From: Bryum argenteum
Lineage: Eukaryota; Streptophyta; Bryopsida; Bryales; Bryaceae
DNA length: 64,000 nucleotides
Assembly (NCBI GenBank): GCA_037043015.1
Contig: CM073323.1
Location: 13,823,758-13,887,757, forward strand
Direction of reading: 5' to 3'
Position numbers and translations under genes: made by a program. This document shows positions 12,255 through 24,621 of this stretch, piece after piece. The stretch's first letter is position 1, and every line of letters begins with the position of its first letter. The notes beneath the pieces are model-generated. The model ran no database searches. It saw only the letters and a program-made list of their open reading frames with translations, and was not told the DNA's origin.

Positions 12255-12605
12255 AAATTTTGATATTTGAACTCGATTCTCATCAATTAATAATGAATCC
12301 TTCACTTGACCCTTATCAAATAATAATGTATTCAACACTTAGCTCTTATCAAATGATAATGAATCCTCTACTTCACTCCATCAGATGATAAATACTTCGC
12401 GTCACCACTAGAAATAGAGTCACTTTCTACCAAGACCACCACCACAAATTCTACCACTGGGAAAAGGTCTATTTCTACCAAGTCGACCATCACAAATTCT
12501 ACCACTGGCAAAAGGTCTATTTCTAGCAAGCCCACGACCACAAATTCTACCATTGGCAAAAGGTCAATTTCTACGAAGCCCACCACCACAATTTCCACAC
12601 GATCA
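12255..12605. repeat. Two adjacent minisatellites
   Basis: 12255-12385 holds three to four units of about 46 bp built on 'tcatcaaataataatg'. 12410-12605 holds four units of about 60 bp built on 'ccaccaccacaaattctacc' and 'aaaggtctatttctac'. The minus-strand ORF here (12368-12598) is a translation artefact of the repeat. Confidence 0.75.
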
Positions 12606-12752
12606 CTACAAAGATGCCCATTACATATGTTTTATTTTGAAGCATGCTGGAAGCTCGGCGAGAATCTTGGTGGAAAATAACACTTTTTTTTGTAGTGTGA
12701 TTCCAGAATCACGCTGGTGATCCTCGTGGAAACTGACCCTTTTTCTATAGTG
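12406..12752. mobile_element. Short CACTA-type non-autonomous element (tentative)
   Basis: It begins CACTAGAAATAGAGTCAC (12406) and ends, read on the other strand from 12752, CACTATAGAAAAAGGGTCAG. Similarity between the two ends continues for about 35 bp. A third related end, CACTACAAAAAAAAGTG, is read from 12697 on the minus strand. These resemble canonical plant CACTA termini. The interior is the 60-bp repeat array, as expected of subterminal repeats. No matching 3-bp target duplication was found, so the boundaries are uncertain. Confidence 0.45.
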
Positions 12753-15250
12753 TGCTGTGCGTAACAACTTCATTTGTTTGCATTGAAGTTATTTCTAATC
12801 ATCAATTAATTGCAAGGATTGAAATTGATGATCTTTCCAAATTATTTTAACATTGTTTATTGATAACGTAGATAATTGTGCAGTATATGTTCAACTCAAA
12901 TCATAAAGAAACATATATCATCCAACTTTGAGATTATATGATTAAAAAAGAATTAGTATTTTTCTCTCTCTTTTTATATTATTTTATTGATATATAACAT
13001 ATAATGATATAATTATCATATAGTTAACAACTTATATATTTGCTATTATGTTATTTTACAATTTAAAGTATCAAATCTTAAAAGGTAAACTTTTAGCTTC
13101 TCCTTAAGTCCTAAACAATTTAGCCTTAATATAGCTTTTCAAGGGTATAATTTTATATTAATCCTAATATAATATTCATAGACTTTGTGATCGATCTATT
13201 TATATTGCAATTGTACATAGATTGCAAGAAGTCTAACTTTAACTCATAGTGCTTTTAGAACAAAATCAAGAAGCTATATCTTGGAATACAATAGAAATTA
13301 AACTCACAGTTTGAGAATTTCAAGAAGATTAGTAATTTTGTATTCATTATAAATATGCAAAAGGTGTACTTAGATTGTTCTAATTAGTAGCGAGATAATG
13401 ACGTGCTAATAATGACAAACCTTCATTCAATCTTTCTGAATATTCTTCTTACTATTATAAATAATTGTTTTGACTGTACCAATATTCTATAATAAGAACA
13501 ATCTATTTAATAAAACTCCAAAAGCAATTTTAAAAAACAAATATGGAGAATATTTCTATGTTAGATTCCTTGTACAGATTGTGAAAAACTCTATAACACT
13601 CAAAGATAGTATTTCAAAATCTTATCATTAAAGTTTTTGCTCTAAAATACATGTGGTGTCACCTATGTCATTCCAATGTCTTTAAAAATGCAATTCATCG
13701 AGTTCCTCCTTAGTATTGTAAGAGTGTCATCCTTATTCCAAATATATAGCATCTAATACTTATTCACAATCATGATGATTGATTCAATCAATTATATCAG
13801 CTTCCATTATTTTTTTTGGTACTTTCATTTATTTTTTTACATCTAATATATCAATTAAAATTAATGGTTGGTAAACCACCTCACAAAGTTTTGGTATGAA
13901 AACACTTGGAAAATCTTCCAAAATATACTCTTAAGCTCAATTGTTTGAGGACAAATAGTGTTGTTTTTATTGAAGAAAGTTTTTTTTCAAAAAAAATATA
14001 TATTACCATGTTTCATCATGCAAAATAGCATTTGGGAGATCATATGAATATAAACCACTTGGTCAATGTCAGAGCGTGGCCATTGGTTTACGTGAACAAA
14101 AATGTCACACCCAAAAGGCTTAACAAAGGGGGCAGTGGCACCTCTGATTGTCTCTGTGCTTGCGTAAAAAGAGTTCCACTCTCTAAAAAAGTACATATGT
14201 GTGGTGGATCTATATCTACTCTCTATTTCCCTTCATTTGCACGTTTCTAGTTCTAGTTTGCGTACGTCATAACTTTGACATTTATTTGTAGTTATTAGTT
14301 GCTAAAACTCTTGAAAACAAAATTAGGTAGAGATACACGTATGGAATACCAAAAATTGAATGAAAACAAACGCTTCAAGTTCATGGTTTTAACAGAGAGA
14401 TGGCTATGCTCTAAGTCACAAATGATTGTCCACTCTACACTTAATTTATATCACATGCATGCCTATTTGTATCGCATGTCATTTGTTCACAATTAGTGTT
14501 ACATGCATTAATTGAATTGAGTAGTCTAGCTAGTTTCTGGTTCTACATAGAAAGCACATGCCGTACTTTGATGAATTCCTAATACAAAAGGGAACAGATG
14601 CAATTCTCTTGAAACTCATGAGTTATACAAGCTTCCTATCACACTCACTCCAAGTGTGAACTTCAATCTTAGAAAATGTGAAAAGTCAAACTCAAAAGTA
14701 TTTTACAAAAGTAGTAGATTCACAAAAATGCTCGATAGATAGTTCGCTACTTTGGTTCATGATTGTATATCTCCCAATTCATCAACAACCAATACCCCAA
14801 TCAAGTGGTTGATGCATGACAACCAATTTTTGACCAAGTAGATCAGGTACGTCACTTATGAGGATGGGTCTTTGGAAAAGTCCAATAGAGTATATAGGAG
14901 GATGGTAACCAGTCACAAACCTTCAATTAAGCCAAAGGTTTTGATATACATCCATTGAAATGTGATATGTTCATGCCTTGAACTTAGTGACCTTCGTGTG
15001 TGTGTTTGAAATAAATAGCACATGTTTGCATCTCATGTTGGACTTTTGTGTTGCATGTTTCATGTGTTATACTCATACTTTTACAAAAGGCATGCCCACC
15101 TCTGTTAGGTCCTAAATTTTGAGCTCCCATTTCTTATAGAATAGCCCTTTCTTCAAGCTCAATACAATTTTCAAAAGCCAGATTTATTCATCTATAAAAA
15201 TCTTGTAAAAAATGGAATACATCCAACTACGTGAATGAAGTATTTGCTTG
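12753..15250. other. AT-rich gene desert
   Basis: No reading frame longer than about 70 codons and none with protein features; no clear repeats. I see nothing to annotate. Confidence 0.5.
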
Positions 15251-15483
15251 TTAACCCTTAAAAGTCCCTTTGGGATAGTATGTACGCTGTCGTATAATTA
15301 GGATTTGCTACCAACAAGAAACTCTAAACTAGAATCGTAATAGCTCACTAGAACTGCATTAATTCAAATGTCAACTTCTTCTTTGAACTCAAACCCATTA
15401 GAGGTGTGCATCCACTCCAAATACAACCAAAATACACCATATTCTACTGGTCGCCACGGCACGCTCAGACCTTTAGGGGTTAA
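15251..15483 (+). mobile_element. TTAA-target inverted-repeat MITE (233 bp)
   Basis: Left end TTAA-CCCTTAAAAG (15251-15264) and right end CCTTTAGGGG-TTAA (15470-15483). The TTAA duplications are perfect and the terminal repeat is short and imperfect. Smallest member of the group; no coding capacity. Confidence 0.75.
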
Positions 15484-15819
15484 TACATTGTTTGTCTCAA
15501 AATGAAAATTTTTAAAAATTAAAAAATTAAACATACAAAAGCTTCAGTGTTGCAGTAATTTTAGGTTGATTCATGCCAAGACAAGTGTGAAAAGGGTTGC
15601 AGATAAATTAAGGCCGTTATGGGGTGTGGGTGGAGAGGTCTAGGACCAACAATTGTAATAAAAAGGAAGGTAGGAGGGATTGTTGGGGCAGATGAGCAAG
15701 TAAGTTAAAAACGGGTGACACAAACTGAGAACTGAAAGCCAGAGTTTCCAGAGATAGTAAAGAATGAACGCCGCCATTCCTGCAATTCGGTGTGAATTAC
15801 CGACAACTCTATAATCACC

Positions 15820-16720
15820 TAGGGCTGACGCCATGCGAGGGGCATTAATTAGACGGGGGAGGGGGGGGGGTGGGGCAAATTCTAATGGCGATCGACCCAT
15901 TATTTTACCAACCAGGGCCGGGACTGGGGCCGGGAAGAAGGAGGAGGAGCGGAGGGCCGGGGGGAATCCAGGTGCACCGGGTGCGTGGGTAGCACCATCT
16001 CATCAATTGCTTGAATGTTAGTGTTAAATGGGGGAGCTACAGAGCTCGGTAGCTTAGGCTGGACTCCTGCTCCTTAACGCCGCATTTAAGTTAAGCAAAC
16101 TGCGAGGCTGTGAGGAGGAGGGTCCCAGCATGCAGGCAGGGCAGGCACGCAAGCGAAGCAGGTGCCATCTTCGGCACGGCAAGGGTCTTGTGGGCACTGG
16201 ACTAGCCCTGACCTGCGCAGCCTGCCCACACCAGGCAGGCAGGTACAGTAACTTCGCCACCAACAGTGTTTCCACTCTTTCACTTCCCAGTTCCCACCCG
16301 AGCTGCACGTTGGCTGCTGCTCATCAGCTGACTGATTGCTTCGCTTCCCCTCACTGCCTATTTATACCGTCTGTGACGTTATTATTCATTGTTTTTATTA
16401 CTTCGCTCTGACTGACTGACATGTGGTCTTCACTCCCTCTGCCAGGCTGACGCACGGCTGCATCATTGTGCCGCAATACAGCCCCGGCCTCTACAAGACA
16501 AGAACATCGATATACTCCCCCTACCCCGCCCCACCCGGCGCATACTTATCGCTTCGTTGCCCTGCCCTGCCCTGCCCGTTACGCACCCTTATTATTACGG
16601 TATGATAGAGTTTGCGTTTTTCTCCTGGTTGCATGGACCCAGCTAGCCGATGCATATGGTAGAGCAGCCAAAAATGGCGCAGTGCCGAAAATGGAGCCCT
16701 AGTAATCTTCACTGTCACGT
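15820..16720. other. GC-rich island without a supported ORF
   Basis: A local rise in GC content with CpG-containing sequence, a poly-G run (15857-15872) and duplicated 'ccctgccctgccctgcc' motifs near 16560. Such islands mark promoters or first exons elsewhere in this window (the AHL and LEA loci). None of the ORFs shows a domain or family resemblance. It could be a promoter/5' UTR or a non-coding transcript. Confidence 0.3.
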
Positions 16721-18566
16721 ACATAATAGCTTCTCCTTACAATAGTACCATGTACACTCTGCAAAGATTGTAGGGCGTCACTTTAGGGCACCATTTTAGG
16801 AACACCTATATTTCCATCTTTAAAAATTCATTACTCACTGTAGAAGAGTCGAAAAATGATGATTCCACTTGCTCTAGTTTTCTACTAATTTTCCCCATGC
16901 ACCAAAATTGCGTGCACTCGCAACATTCCAGTAGATTTTCTGTGCTGAAAATTGCGCCATTATAGGACACCTTACCATAAGTTATCAATGTTGGTTCATT
17001 GCTGTTGTTGTTGCTGCAATGAAACACCGTTGCATGTTTTTGTTTTTATAAGATATAATAAGCTGTTGCAGTTGCAAAATGATGGGCCTGCAGAATCAGA
17101 ATTATGGGTAATTGATGTTCCTCAGAGAATGTAGCTGTACTAGTGGCTGCATGGTGGTACCATCTATCACCTGCTGCACAGGACTGTTGTACACCTTTTG
17201 TTTGGAAGTTACTTTGTGTTGGGGTGTGAACACTGATGGAAATCTGCTTGTAAAAGTTTCCAAGTGTCTTATCGAAGAAAGAGGCTCAGATGCCTATGCC
17301 TATGTTGCATTGCATAAATAGATTGACATGCGAGCCATCTACGCACTAAGTTTTGACCAAAAACTTTTTAGAAGATTCTAGAGATTACTTAGATCAAAAG
17401 AGTAGATAGAATGCTCCTGTAGCTTACCATGTGTGCTATCCCTATCACAATTTAAGATAACAGTGTCAAAAACAACACAATAGAAAAAGAAAAACCTCTA
17501 TTGTTATATATGTACAATGCCTGAAATCAATCCACTAAAAGTGATGGAAGGATGAACTTCAAGTACTTTTACTAAATATTGGCAATGTTCTATTAAGCAT
17601 GCACTCTATGTGCAAAAAAGGGTCCATTAAGGAGCCTACCTTCTTTCATTTATACGAAATCTACCACATGCATGAAAAGTTAACTCCTCTTGGAGCACCC
17701 TCCTTGTTACTCTGCTTGTTCACAATAATGTTCTCCATAACTCTCTTTGGAACACATTTTGCAATATAAAATTTGCACACTTGATGAGTAATTTTAACAA
17801 TTTTGGGTTGACTCTCGTACATGAGTTTTTGAGTACATGCTATCCAACTTATCTTACTACATCAGAAGTGTGAGAATGAACAATAGTAATTCTTTTCCCT
17901 TTTGGAATTGTGATGTGAAAAAAGTATTGGTTACAATATCAAGAAACGAGAAGTAATAAGTTTGATAATTCATTGTCAATAGATAGGATGAGAAAACGTG
18001 GACTACTTGGATTGGAGCACACTATAGAAAGGTCATGTTTTTCTTTGCTTAAGAGATTTCTTGCTAATGATCATATTATTTGTTAAACACCTTCTAGATT
18101 ATACAACCAACCTAAGATTAGATGATCTTTAGATATGGCTTACAACATTGGTAGCTTGTAACTTCAGGAATATTCATGATAGTTATGATAGAATTTGATT
18201 TAATTGCAGAAGAATCCAATATGCACATCTTGTCTTGTTATTCATCAAATTTTCTCTAAAATCATTAATTGGTAGTGAGTTTTATGAGTGTCATACCAAA
18301 TAACTTCAAGAATATTCGAGCTTCAAGTCCTTAATCCTCTATCTTAGGGTTGTGGAAAACTTCATAGAAGCTTTTTATTGAACACTATAATCTTTCACGA
18401 TATTCTACTTTTCTGTAGATTGCAACTATATCAACTTGTAACGAATCCTAGATTCTATAGTTAAATTTAACCTTTAAATTTAATCAATCAATATTCAATC
18501 TAGTCAATTTTTGTAACCTAGTTTCCTATCATCTATCTTCAAACTCGAGTATTTAGGAGATGAGCA
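16721..18566. other. AT-rich intergenic sequence
   Basis: No supported coding region. One motif, CACTATAGAAAGG at about 18020, resembles a CACTA left end but no partner was found. Confidence 0.45.
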
Positions 18567-19498
18567 ATAACCCCTAAACGACCATGGTGTTTTGAGAGCT
18601 CCAAACTCCAAAACTGCGATTTCATACCACCTTGTAAACTTTGGTGTATGAGAATTTTTTTCACAATTTTTTGAAACTATTAACCGTAGGATCTTAAAGA
18701 TAACTATCATGAGCAATAGTGTTTAAAATTTCAACCGTTGGATCTTTTCCATTTCCAAGATCATAACATTCAAAGTTGATGCAAACTTTTTTTCAGCAGA
18801 CATAGTCTACTTTGTGCAAACGATATTGTGATGCTTAATACCTCAAACATCTTGCTTATATTTTTTTCCATGTAGGTAACTAAGTTGAGCATTACCATGC
18901 AAAATTTTAGACACTCATTTGGTTTTTTGAACCTTCATGCAATTTATTTACTAGAAGAAGGTAGAAATCAAGGATTCGGTAAAACATGCACCACATTTGT
19001 CGTATTTGGTTTAGGGGAAAATGAATGGTGAGTAGGTGCCTTCATGAGTTTGTGAATTTTGAGAAAAAGAAATTCAAAAAATTCCTAAATCTCAAATTTT
19101 AGCAAATTTCGAAAGAAAAATTGTAATATTACGAAACTTTGGATCTAGTTCTTGTAATTTTTTGAAGGGTGCCCTTGTAGAATTAGTAAAAGTTTTGACT
19201 TGGGTCACTTGGAAACCTAAGTAGGAAATCAGTCAAGAAAAGAAAATTTTAAAAAAATCTCAAAAAAAAGTTAAAAATAAAAAGTTTTTTTCTGCCCGCC
19301 CCAAAGCTGGAAACGAAAATTTGCGTTTTAAGACTCCAAAAGTGGAGTTTGACTTTGCAATTTTTCCCACATACACCTTGTAGTATAGGGAACATCCAAT
19401 AAAAATCTTAGGCAAAAATATTGATTCTAACCCCTTCATCTAGGCTGCCCGAAATAGCAAAACAGCCAAATCGGAGGCCTTGGTCGTTTAGGGGATAA
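18567..19498 (+). mobile_element. 932-bp inverted-repeat element with ATAA flanks
   Basis: Perfect 14-bp terminal inverted repeats, CCCCTAAACGACCA at 18571 and its complement ending at 19494, flanked on both sides by ATAA. The terminus matches the TTAA family (CCCCTAAACG). The interior aligns with the element at 23.7-24.6 kb, for example 'caaaactgcgattt', 'gttggatcttt' and 'ggctgcccgaaat'. No transposase is encoded. Confidence 0.85.
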
Positions 19499-21480
19499 TC
19501 ACTCTTAGATTTCAATTAAGAACCTATTTCTCTTCTAAGGAGGTTTTTGAAATGTAACTTATGAAGAAGTTCAAGGATATCCATTTTCTTCTCAAGGTGG
19601 TTAGAGAGAGATAATTGTGTTGGGGTATTCAGTGCAAAATCTTCATAATGAACAAGGATATAGCATAAATAAAAAGGAGTTTCATGTTGGTGATACCACA
19701 TAGTATATAGAGCATTGTATTGCAATTGGCTATGGCAGCTTTTAAGAGTGGGGTAAGAAATTGCAAAGCATTGAGTGGTTCAACCAACTTGTCATTAGCC
19801 AAGCAATTTTAAGCCTCACCCACCTTCTTGACCTCTATTAGCATGTCTTACTTGGTTATGGAGCTAATAATTTCTCTAGCTACTTGTAGAACCATGTAAT
19901 CGTGGTGAAGAATGTCTAGGAAACTTACATGCTTCAATACGTTCAAGAAGTCATGCAATCATGATAGTTGATCTTGATTCTACAAGATGAACTTTCTACA
20001 CCCAATGTGCAGTTTTTTATTTAATTTCTTGTCACTTAGTACGGTATGAGGGTGGCATTCGTTGATGTTTGCTTGACTTATCTTTTGGTGCTTATGCCCA
20101 AAATAGTCAAACACCAATGGTGGGACAAATAACTCCTTACAAGATTATGCTAGTTCCTACCTAGCCACTAATGCCTCACAGCAAACAGACATATATGTTA
20201 CCTCCAAAATGGCTTTAAGATACCCATACAATAAAGTCCAACATGCACCATACACATAGGAAGTTGGTGTGAATATGTCTCAGTCCCAATGCTCGCTCAT
20301 GTGCGCATTGAAAATATGGACGAGTGTCTCTCATCCGACTTTGTCGTCTTTTACCATTATTGTCAATTTCCAAGCAGGCATGAGTATGGGCAGTGTAATG
20401 CGCAAATGATGGCAAGAAGAAGGCTTTGCACCTTTGTCCTTTCCGTTGTATCATACCATGCGGCATTCCAATATATAATTTTCTAACATCCATTTTGTAT
20501 TTGTAGTAAAGTTTGAAGTAGTCCTGTGCCTCACAATGAAAACCTCCAAATTGCTGTTTCTTTACAGACCGCTGGCGAGGGCAATGTGCTGGAATCCGAT
20601 ATTGAAATACACTCGGACTGTATCTTCCCTCCAAAATTGCATGCCCATTTCCCAATTATGTGACCATTTCTGGTTTTTTCGCAGTAGACCACAAAGTCAA
20701 AGACCACAAGTGTCATTGACAATGGCACCTTTATTAGCTTGCAGTAGAATAAAAGGTTAGTGACCACCATTTTTCTATGACTTTTGAAACTCATACAATT
20801 AAAGAACATTTTGCTGTAGCCTTTTGGAGTACACACGGGACCAAATCAAAATTGGTGCATGCTGTAATGCCATTTGATTAATAGATTATTTGGTTCGAAA
20901 AGGGAAAAAAATAATTTGGTGGGGAATCAGCTTGCAATGATAACACTCTCAACTGTTCCAAATAAACAGATAAATACTCACAAAAGTGGCTTGCTTGCTC
21001 ACTTTTGTTTGACCAGGCCGGTATTAGATTATTCGCTTTCTTCATGCTTTTCTCGAGAGCACTTTTGGTCAACATGTAGGTTAGTTGTTGAAAACAAGAA
21101 TCTCATTTGCATGTTTCTTGTAAAACAAACTTTTGTAATCACTACAAAAAAGAACCTTTGTGTTTGTGGGTACAAGCTTCTTTACATGCAAAGAAAGACA
21201 CTAGCTTGAGCAAATTTACCTCCGCTTAATATGCAAATATGAGTTGATTGTGAGTTGATATTGCTAATGCAAGTTTAGTTAGTGTTCTAAGCCAACAAAC
21301 TATAAAAAGTTCTTTATGTTCCTATAAAAAATTAAAAAGAATACCAAAAATCTGATATGCTATTGGCCAAATTAAGCTACATGGAGGGATGAGTGTGAGC
21401 TTGTGATGAGAGAAACTAAGTGCTAGAATTGTAAATGAAAGCTACGTAAATGTTAGGTCAACCTTGTGGTATTGTATGTG
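19499..21480. other. Intergenic sequence; one unassigned ORF
   Basis: The longest frame is 20215-20655 (minus, 146 codons), rich in C, H, Y and R. It shows no domain I recognise and no splice context, so I do not call it a gene. A CACTACAAAAAAG motif at 21140 resembles a CACTA left terminus without a visible partner. Confidence 0.4.
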
Positions 21481-21514
21481 CATACATTACATACTGGGAG
21501 GATAGGAATTTAGT

Positions 21515-22468
21515 ACAATACCCTCCAGATGATTTATGAATTGAGCACTGAGGGACAGTTTTCCATCAACTTTGAACTTTGCTTGTGCACTCAAAAATGA
21601 TCTGATTTCGAACCGTAAAGTGCGTTGCAACCGCAATGAAACTACTACCTCTCCAATACTATTGTACACATTTGACAATGAAAGGAATATAAACGATTAG
21701 AAATACTTCATACACTATGGACAAATAAGTGTTACCATTCTTTGCTTCAATTTGAATGTTCATTCAAGCTTGCAAATAAGAAATGAGCTTGCAAGTTTGT
21801 TTTTTAGATAGTGTAGCTCATTTGTAATGCATGATTTGTATTTCTTCCTCTTGTGTTGTGGTGTGGAGCAATTTTTGTAAAGGTATTACATTGTATTTAT
21901 AGTAGATTGATAAGTCATTCCTTAAAATCGACACGAACAACAAACATATTTGAGCTTAGTAATCAATTCATGAGAGATATCACTCAGTGTCTCATGCACC
22001 ACCCTTTACTTTCTAGTGCAACATTGTTGAGGAGTTGGAAGGGCTTTTACAAGCTTTGACCTAAATTCTTTAAATATAAAAAATATTTAAGACTTCGCTC
22101 CAGATTGTAGCATGAAGTCAAAGTGATACAAATCATGCATTAGAATGATCTACAATATCTAAAGAACAAATTTGCAAGCTCATTTCAAATTTGCAAGCTC
22201 ATTTCAAATTTGCAAGCTAGAATGAACATTCAAATTGAAGCAAAGAATGGTAAAACTTATTTGTTGATAGTGTATGAAGTATTTCTAATTGTTTATATTC
22301 CTTTCATTGTCAAATGTGTGCAATCGTGTCAAAGATGTAGTAGTCTTCATTGTGGTTGCAACGCACTTCACGGTTCTGAAATCGGATCATTTTTGAATGC
22401 ACAAGCAATGTTCAAGGTTGATAGGAAAATTGTCCTTGAATGCTGAATTCGTAAATCATGTGGAGGGT
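21515..22468. repeat. Long inverted repeat (arms about 330 bp, loop about 265 bp)
   Basis: The left arm (about 21515-21845) and right arm (about 22110-22468) are reverse complements over nearly their full length. Matching blocks include 'gtgcgttgcaacc', 'cacatttgacaatgaaagg' and 'attctttgcttcaatttg'. The right arm carries a short tandem duplication of a 'catttcaaatttgcaagct' unit (about 22171-22218) where the left arm has one. RNA from here could form a long hairpin. No CACTA, TTAA or other known terminus was found at its edges. Confidence 0.85.
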
Positions 22469-22789
22469 ACTTTACAGTGACTGTCAAAACTCATCAAACA
22501 TTGTATAATTACAAGTGCACTGTGGCAAGTGGCATGTTCTAGTTTAAAGGCTAATCACATTTTATTTTGAGTTGAGACACTTAAAAACATAATTGTAGGG
22601 ATGGCAATGCATTTGTATGGAAAGATGGATGGCTAGTGATCATCTCTCTCATTTGATCACTTTTGACAATCCATGAATGGAAAACCTCATGAAGTGATGT
22701 GCACAAATTTCTAAGGGATCTTCGACGGGCACTTGTAGAACTTTACGTTTTCTAGTCTCTAATAGATGTGTACACAATTACCGCTACTA

Positions 22790-23600
22790 TATAGGCGTTC
22801 TTCTTTAGTGTTTGAAGATGCCAAGGCATTATCTCGACAGACTTATGATAACGTAGTTCCAATGCTCGAAAGAGGATGTTCACATTGGGAGATAGCAAGT
22901 ACTTTGCATATGAGTGTAGAAAGCGTTTTACAACCTTCGTCAAGTGCATGTTTCAGATGTAAAGGGCTTGCATGGAGGTAGACCTTGAAAGATTAATAGA
23001 GCACATAAATAAAGGCAAGTTCAGAGTTTGTTAGTGTCCACGAGCACATGACTATAGAGGATAGGAGTCAAGTGATTTTCTTAAACAAGTATAAAAGCAA
23101 CCGCTTTAACTTAAATGGAAAGGTCTGGTGTTGGACACGAGAGGCGATGCCGCTTTCACAACAAACTATCAGTTCAACAGTGAAACGTGGAGGTTGGGAG
23201 ATTATGGTTTTGGGGTGTATGTGCATGCATGGACTTGGATTGATATGCAAAGTGGAAGGGTGCATTAATCAGATTGCTTATCGTGACATTCTAAAGGAAA
23301 ATATCGACAAGGAAATTTCCAAGTACAACTTAGACCATTCTCGTGTTATCTTCTAAAAAAACAATGCTCCCATTTATACAACAAAGATGCTTCAAGAGTT
23401 TGAAGAGCCTCATGTCAAATTCCCATTTGGAAATGGTTTTTGACCCCAAAACATTACTTTGCCATTCTACAACATGGAGAAAAGCGTCTTTTTCAACTAT
23501 GAACATTACAATCCCACAAATGGTGAGGGATATGAATCTTAAATTTGGTATACATGTACATGTTTGAGACTGTGAATGTATATGTACTAGATCCTATAGT
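22790..23600 (+). pseudogene. Dead Tc1-like (Tc1/mariner) transposase
   Basis: Cut-and-paste DNA transposase remnant. A helix-turn-helix-like stretch, ERGCSHWEIASTLHMSVESV, is coded near 22869-22928, as in Tc1 N-terminal domains. A catalytic-core relic follows at 23048-23356: GKVWCWTREA, then TVKRGGWEIMVLGCMCMHG, matching the family's conserved 'W.R...' and 'vkhGGgsvMvWGc' blocks. Where the first Asp block ('FSDES') should stand there is IFLNKY. Where the 'QQDNAPIHT' block should stand there is a stop followed by KNNAPIYTT at about 23356-23385. Both catalytic Asp positions are therefore lost, and later stops and frame changes follow. No terminal inverted repeats were found. Tc1-type rather than the plant MLE/Stowaway type, by the NNAPIYT motif. 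Confidence 0.7.
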
Positions 23601-23709
23601 TGCATGCTTTGGAACTTATCAAAGCTCAAAAAAGCTACATCTTGCCAAAAAAAGAGCAGTATCGAGGGGTTTTGGCTCTATTGAGGTTGCTCAGTTGTAG
23701 GACTGAATC

Positions 23710-24621
23710 TTGAAAGGCCCATGCGTTTTTTTGGACCTCCAAAACCAAAAACTGCAATTTTTGACCACTTCGTAGAAGTTGAGGCATGGTTCACCTTAAG
23801 TAACATTTTTTGTATCTTCTACCGTAAGATCTTGAACCTTACCAAGTAAAATTTCAATCGTTGGATCTTTACCAACTGTAAGATCCTAATGTTCAAAGTT
23901 GACTAAAAGGTTTTTTTGGGCTTTGGTTGAAAGATATAGTCTAAATGGTGCCAAGGAGACTTGATGATTGTTAGTCCAAAATTTTTGCTCAATTTTTTTC
24001 CCAAGTAGGTAATCAAGCTAGGTTCGCTCATGCAAAATTTTAGAGACTTGTTTTGCTTTTTTGACCTTCATGCAAATTATTTTGTAAAAGAAGGTCTAAA
24101 AACAACGGTATAGTAAATCATGCACTTCATTAAATATATTTGTCCAATTAAAGATCTCAACGGCGAGTAGGTGCCTTTATGAGTTTGTGAATCCTGTAGA
24201 AAAGAAAAAATGAAAAAATTTCAAAATCTCGAATTCGACAAATGTTGACAAATGATTCAGAAATCACTAGAAGTTGTGAAGATTGTTTTTGTGATATTTA
24301 AAAATTGCCCTTGTGAAATTGAAAACTTTTTGACTCATGTCATTTTAGAACTTGAATAATGATTTGGTAATGAAAATATCTCTAAAAATAAATTTCAAAC
24401 AAAGTCTAAATTTAAAATGCCCGTTATGGACTTCAAACCTAAAATTTCTAGATGAAGGTTCTACAATTGGAATTTAGCTTTGCAAATTTTACCACATACA
24501 ATCTGCAGTATAGGGAGCACTGAGTAACAATCTTAAGAAGAAATATTACTTCTAACCCCTTCTCTAGGCTGCCCAAAATCACAAAAAGCCATTTTGGCTT
24601 TCTTGGGCCTTAAGGGGTCAA
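23710..24621 (+). mobile_element. Second copy of the 932-bp element family (diverged)
   Basis: Colinear with 18567-19498, sharing 'accaaaaactgcaattt', 'taagatcttgaac', 'tgcaaattattttgtaaaagaagg' and 'taggctgcccaaaatc'. The right end is GGCCTTAAGGGG followed by TCAA (24618-24621). The left end (near 23710, 'cttgaaaggccc') is decayed, so the terminal repeat is only partly visible. No coding capacity. Confidence 0.7.

Noticed and set aside
12368-12598. Repetitive VVEF/EIDL protein
   Set aside because: Artefact of the 60-bp tandem repeat.
20215-20655. 146-codon minus-strand ORF as a gene
   Set aside because: No recognisable domain, unusual C/H/Y-rich composition, and an overlapping open frame on the other strand; evidence too weak.
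22171-22218. CRISPR-like direct repeats
   Set aside because: Adjacent tandem units without unique spacers, in a eukaryotic genome; a simple tandem duplication.
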